Of a stretch of DNA of 64,000 nt, positions 60,910-64,000 are shown in pieces. The translations under genes and the position numbers were made by a program. The notes under the pieces are model-generated. The model had not been told where the DNA came from. It saw only the letters and a program-made list of their open reading frames with translations, and did not search any database. Numbering within the stretch: position 1 is the stretch's first letter; each line of letters begins with the position of its first letter. The stretch is from positions 310,001 to 374,000 of the forward strand of contig JAYQTK010000002.1 in the NCBI GenBank assembly GCA_038147335.1, in the 5' to 3' direction. This DNA comes from Marisimplicoccus sp038147335. Its GTDB lineage: Bacteria; Bacteroidota; Bacteroidia; Flavobacteriales; Flavobacteriaceae.

Positions 60910-62283
60910 ATGAGTACATTATCTGATAAGGAAAAACAGAATTATTTAAATCAACTTTTTGAATTTCTAGAATTACCATCTATTAGTGCTGATTCAAGAT
61001 ACAAGAAGACTATGGAAGAGACTGCCGAATGGTTATCTAATCAACTCATAAACTCAGGCTGTGATTCATCTAAAATTTACTCAACCAATGGACACCCAAT
61101 TGTATATGGAGAAAAAATAATAGATGAATCAATGCCAACTATACTTGTTTATGGTCATTATGATGTTCAGCCACCTGACCCAATTGAACTTTGGACAAAT
61201 CCTCCTTTCAAACCAGTAATTAAAAAAACTGATGTTCATCCAGACGGTGCAATATTTGCAAGAGGTGCATGTGATGATAAAGGTCAAGTATTTATGCATC
61301 TAAAAGCTTTCGAACAACTAATAAAAAAAAATAAACTTAATTGTAATGTGAAATTTATGATTGAAGGAGAGGAAGAAGTTGGAAGTGAAAACCTTGAAAG
61401 TTTTTTAAGAGAGAATAAAGATAAACTAGGGGCAGATGTCATTTTAATTTCAGATACTGGTCTTAGTAATCTAAACAATCCAACTTTAACTGTTGGATTG
61501 AGAGGATTAGCTTATATGGAATTAAAAGTTAAAGGCCCTAACAGAGATCTTCACTCAGGAACATATGGTGGTACTCTGGCGAATCCAATAAATATTTTAT
61601 CAGATATAATAAGCTCACTTATTGACAATAAAGGCAAGATTACAATTCCCGGTTTCTACGATGATGTTATTGAAATTGATAAATCAAGTAGAGATTTGAT
61701 TGAGGAAAAATCAAATTTCGATGAAGAAAATTTTAAAAAATCTTTAGGTATAGAGCTAGTAAAGGGAGAGTTAGGTTATACTACTTTGGAAAGAAAGTCT
61801 ATAAGGCCAACTCTAGATGTAAATGGGATCTGGGGTGGTTATACTGGCGAGGGATCTAAAACGGTAATTCCAAGTGAAGCAAGTGCAAAAATTTCGATGA
61901 GACTTGTTCCTAATCAAGATTGGAAAAAAATAAGTGAACTATTTAAAGATCACATAAAAAATATTGCTCCAAAATCTGTTTCAATTGAAGTTTTAACACA
62001 TCATGGCGGTAATCCATATGTGACTCCTGAGAATTTTAATGGTTATAAATCTGCTATCAATGCATATAGAGACAGTTTTGGTAAAGATCCAATACCTCAA
62101 AAAGATGGTGGAAGTATTCCAATTGTACCAATGTTTGAGAGTATTTTAGGAATTAAAACAGTTCTAATGGGATTTGGATTAGACAGTGACGCAATTCACT
62201 CTCCAAACGAAAACTTTGGAATAAAAAATTTCTTTATTGGGATTGATACAATTCAAAATTTCTACAAGTATTTTGGAAATTAA
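60910..62283 (+). CDS. M20-family dipeptidase
   Basis: A 457-residue di-zinc metallopeptidase of the M20A/CPG2 type. Zinc ligands: His in VYGHYDVQPPDP, bridging Asp in ARGACDDKGQ, catalytic Glu-Glu in IEGEEEVGS, Asp in LISDTGLSN, and His near the C-terminus in SDAIHSPNENFG. The lid/dimer domain lies between 200 and 320 with LHSGTYGG. No signal peptide, so cytoplasmic, likely in peptide recycling. Its stop overlaps the ruvC end by four bases. Confidence 0.92.
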   Translation: MSTLSDKEKQNYLNQLFEFLELPSISADSRYKKTMEETAEWLSNQLINSGCDSSKIYSTNGHPIVYGEKIIDESMPTILVYGHYDVQPPDPIELWTNPPFKPVIKKTDVHPDGAIFARGACDDKGQVFMHLKAFEQLIKKNKLNCNVKFMIEGEEEVGSENLESFLRENKDKLGADVILISDTGLSNLNNPTLTVGLRGLAYMELKVKGPNRDLHSGTYGGTLANPINILSDIISSLIDNKGKITIPGFYDDVIEIDKSSRDLIEEKSNFDEENFKKSLGIELVKGELGYTTLERKSIRPTLDVNGIWGGYTGEGSKTVIPSEASAKISMRLVPNQDWKKISELFKDHIKNIAPKSVSIEVLTHHGGNPYVTPENFNGYKSAINAYRDSFGKDPIPQKDGGSIPIVPMFESILGIKTVLMGFGLDSDAIHSPNENFGIKNFFIGIDTIQNFYKYFGN

Positions 62284-62843
62284 ACTAGTTTGTCAGGGTT
62301 TTTACTTATGTAACTAGCCCAATTTGAAAATTCTTTCTTTGAGCTAGAGTTACCAAAATTAAAATAATGGCAAACTGCAGCTGCTAAACCATCAGTAGAA
62401 TCTAGATTTTTTGGCATTTCTTTAATATCTAGCATGGTTTTAAGCATTTTAGCAACTTGCTCTTTAGAGGAGTTACCGTTGCCTGTAATTGCCATTTTAA
62501 TTTTTTTTGGAGAATATTCTGTAATTGGAATATCAAGATTAAGTGCTGCAGCCATTGATACACCTTGAGCCCTTCCCAGTTTTAACATAGATTGAACATT
62601 TTTGCCAAAAAATGGAGATTCAATTGCTACAAAATTAGGATTATGTTGTTTTATTAGTTCTGAGGTCTTATTAAAAATTTCTGAAAGTTTTGCGCTATGA
62701 TCATTTTTTTTTGAGAGTTTAAATTCAATCAGATCAACAAGTTCCATCTGATTATTTTTTATTCTAATTACTCCAAATCCTGTAATATTAGTTCCTGGAT
62801 CTATCCCCATTATTATTGTATTATCAGGAACTTTATTATTCAT
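62280..62843 (-). CDS. ruvC: Holliday junction resolvase RuvC
   Basis: Endonuclease that cuts four-way junctions in recombination. Metal-binding Asp-15 in MGIDPGTNITGFG, Glu in VAIESPFFGKNVQSMLKLG, and the C-terminal Asp in NLDSTDGLAAAVCHYF. 187 residues, standard. It overlaps the upstream lipoprotein gene by eight bases, an arrangement seen in other Flavobacteriia. Confidence 0.96.
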   Translation of the reverse strand: MNNKVPDNTIIMGIDPGTNITGFGVIRIKNNQMELVDLIEFKLSKKNDHSAKLSEIFNKTSELIKQHNPNFVAIESPFFGKNVQSMLKLGRAQGVSMAAALNLDIPITEYSPKKIKMAITGNGNSSKEQVAKMLKTMLDIKEMPKNLDSTDGLAAAVCHYFNFGNSSSKKEFSNWASYISKNPDKLV

Positions 62844-63306
62844 AATTAAACCTAAATGGCAGATTAAATTTTACTTCAACGTATTCTCCTACGTTTGTTT
62901 TAACAGCAGGAAGAGCTTTTTTAATTCCACTTACTGCATCTTTTAATATTGTTAAAGACTCAACATTCAATTTATTATCTGGAGATAATTTATCTAAAAT
63001 AAAATTACCCTCTGAATCTATCTTTATTGTTAATCTATATTGAGTTGTATCCAAGGGGAAAGTCTTATCAGACATAAACTCATTCATTTCAGTTTCAATT
63101 ATATTTCTAAAACATAATAAACCTTCATCACCATTAAGATCGACACATTCCTCAAAAGTTGGTAACTGATCATTTTTAGACCAAGAAGAAGCTGATAGAA
63201 TCTCTGATTCTGAAACTTTAAGATTATTGGTACATGAATAATTAATGATTAAAATTATTAACCACTTATTAGAGAACTTAATGTTATTCTTAATTAAGTT
63301 AAGCAC
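62836..63306 (-). CDS. TonB-like C-terminal lipoprotein
   Basis: A 156-residue protein beginning with a basic stretch and hydrophobic segment ending NYSC, a possible lipobox. The middle (SWSKNDQLPTFEECVDLNGD) has the Cys-rich opening of small Bacteroidota envelope proteins found upstream of ruvC, and the end (ESLTILKDAVSGIKKALPAV, then EYVEVKFNLPFRF) has the strand-helix-strand pattern of the TonB C-terminus. GTG start at 63306. No energy-coupling role can be claimed. Confidence 0.6.
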   Translation of the reverse strand: MLNLIKNNIKFSNKWLIILIINYSCTNNLKVSESEILSASSWSKNDQLPTFEECVDLNGDEGLLCFRNIIETEMNEFMSDKTFPLDTTQYRLTIKIDSEGNFILDKLSPDNKLNVESLTILKDAVSGIKKALPAVKTNVGEYVEVKFNLPFRFNYE

Positions 63307-63340
63307 AACTAAAATTACGATTTTTTTATAGCTTTGTCCA

Positions 63341-63538
63341 ATGGAGATATTTCTAATCTCAATTATATTAATTGCTATTGCATTTTCAGGAATAGCTATA
63401 AAGCTGATCGTTAAGAAAAATGGAGAGTTTTCAGGAACTTGTGCTAGTCAAAGCCCATTTCTTCAAAATTCTGATGAGCCATGCGGAATATGTGGTAAGA
63501 TTCCTACAAGTTCCGAATGTGCAAATGATTCCAAATGA
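63341..63538 (+). CDS. Small membrane protein with Cys-rich tail
   Basis: A 65-residue protein: one helix (about 3-25) and a tail GTCASQSPFLQNSDEPCGICGKIPTSSEC containing four cysteines in a CxxC-like array. Metal or redox binding is plausible. The pattern recurs in Bacteroidota next to Nramp-like transporters, which is also the case here: the next gene starts inside its stop (ATGA). A -7-like TAGCTTTG lies four bases upstream of the ATG. Confidence 0.7.
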   Translation: MEIFLISIILIAIAFSGIAIKLIVKKNGEFSGTCASQSPFLQNSDEPCGICGKIPTSSECANDSK

Positions 63539-64000
63539 TTAAAGCTATTTCAAAACTTGGGCCAGGGTTACTTTTTGCAGGAGCTGCAATTGGGGTTTCT
63601 CACCTTGTACAATCTACTAGAGCTGGAGCTGATTTTGGTTTTGGGTTAATATGGGCACTTGTTTTAGTCAATTTATTTAAATATCCTTTCTTCCAATATG
63701 GACCTAGATATGCAATTGCTACAGGAGAAAGTTTATTAGATGGATATTATAAAATTGGTAAGTTTTTTTTAATAGCATATTTTATTTTAAATATTTTAAC
63801 AATGTTTACTATTCAGACTGCCGTTACGATAGTTACTGCTGGACTTGCCTCAAGCCTTTTTGGTTTTACTGATAACATGGTTATTTGGAGTTTAATAATA
63901 ACTGTATCGTGCTACTTAATTTTATTAGTTGGTAAATATAATTTACTAGATAAGATGATTAAGATTATTATTTTAATTTTAGCAATTAGTACAATTCTTT
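63535..64000 (+). CDS. Nramp-family divalent metal transporter, N-terminal part
   Basis: A membrane protein cut by the window end (155 codons visible). The opening ISKLGPGLLFAGAAIGVSHL and VQSTRAGADFGFGLIWALVL is the first-helix motif of Nramp-like transporters, where the usual DPGN of MntH/Nramp is replaced by a G-A-A-I-G-V-S-H stretch as in the Nramp-related branch. At least four helices are visible. Cargo is unassigned; Mn2+, Fe2+ or Mg2+ are family possibilities. Starts inside the stop of the small Cys-rich protein. Confidence 0.82.
   Translation, partial: MIKAISKLGPGLLFAGAAIGVSHLVQSTRAGADFGFGLIWALVLVNLFKYPFFQYGPRYAIATGESLLDGYYKIGKFFLIAYFILNILTMFTIQTAVTIVTAGLASSLFGFTDNMVIWSLIITVSCYLILLVGKYNLLDKMIKIIILILAISTIL

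Noticed and set aside
1..64000. CRISPR arrays, insertion sequences, prophage, rRNA
   Set aside because: No spaced direct repeats, transposase-like proteins, integrases or rRNA segments were found on either strand.

Overview
This window is a gene-dense, very AT-rich chromosome segment from a member of the Bacteroidota, most likely a marine, streamlined Flavobacteriia lineage. The evidence is: a complete Na+-translocating NADH:quinone oxidoreductase operon (nqrABCDEF) followed by apbE; a K+-dependent-type membrane pyrophosphatase; phosphoenolpyruvate carboxylase; typical flavobacterial proteins (PASTA protein, CarboxypepD_reg-like protein, LUD protein, DegT aminotransferase, a fused DAHP synthase/chorismate mutase); and promoter-like elements of the Bacteroidota type (TTG, about 19 nt, TAnnTTTG), often placed only a few bases before the start codon. 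Genes commonly overlap by a few bases, and several use TTG or GTG starts. I see no rRNA, phage, insertion sequence or CRISPR array.

Layout. 0-11.5 kb: a partial gene at the left edge, a thioesterase, a DUF456 protein, a decayed SnoaL-like lipoprotein gene, ppc, a thioredoxin-like protein, threonine dehydratase, a MerC-like protein, tRNA-Val, flavin reductase, an O-methyltransferase, tatA, yaaA, rluD and a damaged PASTA gene. 11.6-30 kb: cell-wall, lipid, cofactor and quality-control genes (ddl, coaD, Nudix, pyrE, birA, rsfS, ftsH, cdsA, psd, valS, an aminotransferase, murB, dtd, rsgA, gpmI, map). 29-36 kb: apbE and nqrF-A on the minus strand. 36-43 kb: pruA, then the aromatic amino-acid operon on the minus strand (pheA, tyrA, DAHP synthase/chorismate mutase, aminotransferase, rsmG, cyclophilin). 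43-47 kb: the methionine/SAM operon (metK, metY, metX, osmC). 47-56 kb: deoxynucleoside kinase, hppA, pdhB, DUF151 nuclease, thyA, folA, fabD, an amidohydrolase, a DegT aminotransferase. 56-64 kb: waaA, alkaline phosphatase, a D-aminoacylase-like protein, two small membrane proteins, tRNA-Leu, an M20 peptidase, ruvC, a TonB-like lipoprotein, a small membrane protein and the start of an Nramp-like transporter.

The best regulatory finds are two RNA-level controls. First, the aromatic operon is preceded by a Bacteroidota promoter, a nearly leaderless 19-codon leader peptide (MKQNFNFYYTYYFSHQKAG) rich in Phe and Tyr, and a perfect terminator hairpin ending two bases before the pheA start. The last codons of the leader can pair with the 5' arm of the terminator. 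This is a complete ribosome-mediated attenuator. Second, the metK-metY-metX operon is preceded by an H-type pseudoknot matching the SAM-II riboswitch core.

A caution about quality: seven otherwise normal core genes (rluD, pyrE, a thioredoxin-like lipoprotein, a cyclophilin, an aspartate-type aminotransferase, osmC, fabD) each carry a one-base frame error in a short A or T run. Two more genes (PASTA, SnoaL-like) carry several lesions. Because fabD should be essential, residual assembly indels are the likeliest explanation for the single ones, and I annotate the full-length genes across the breaks.
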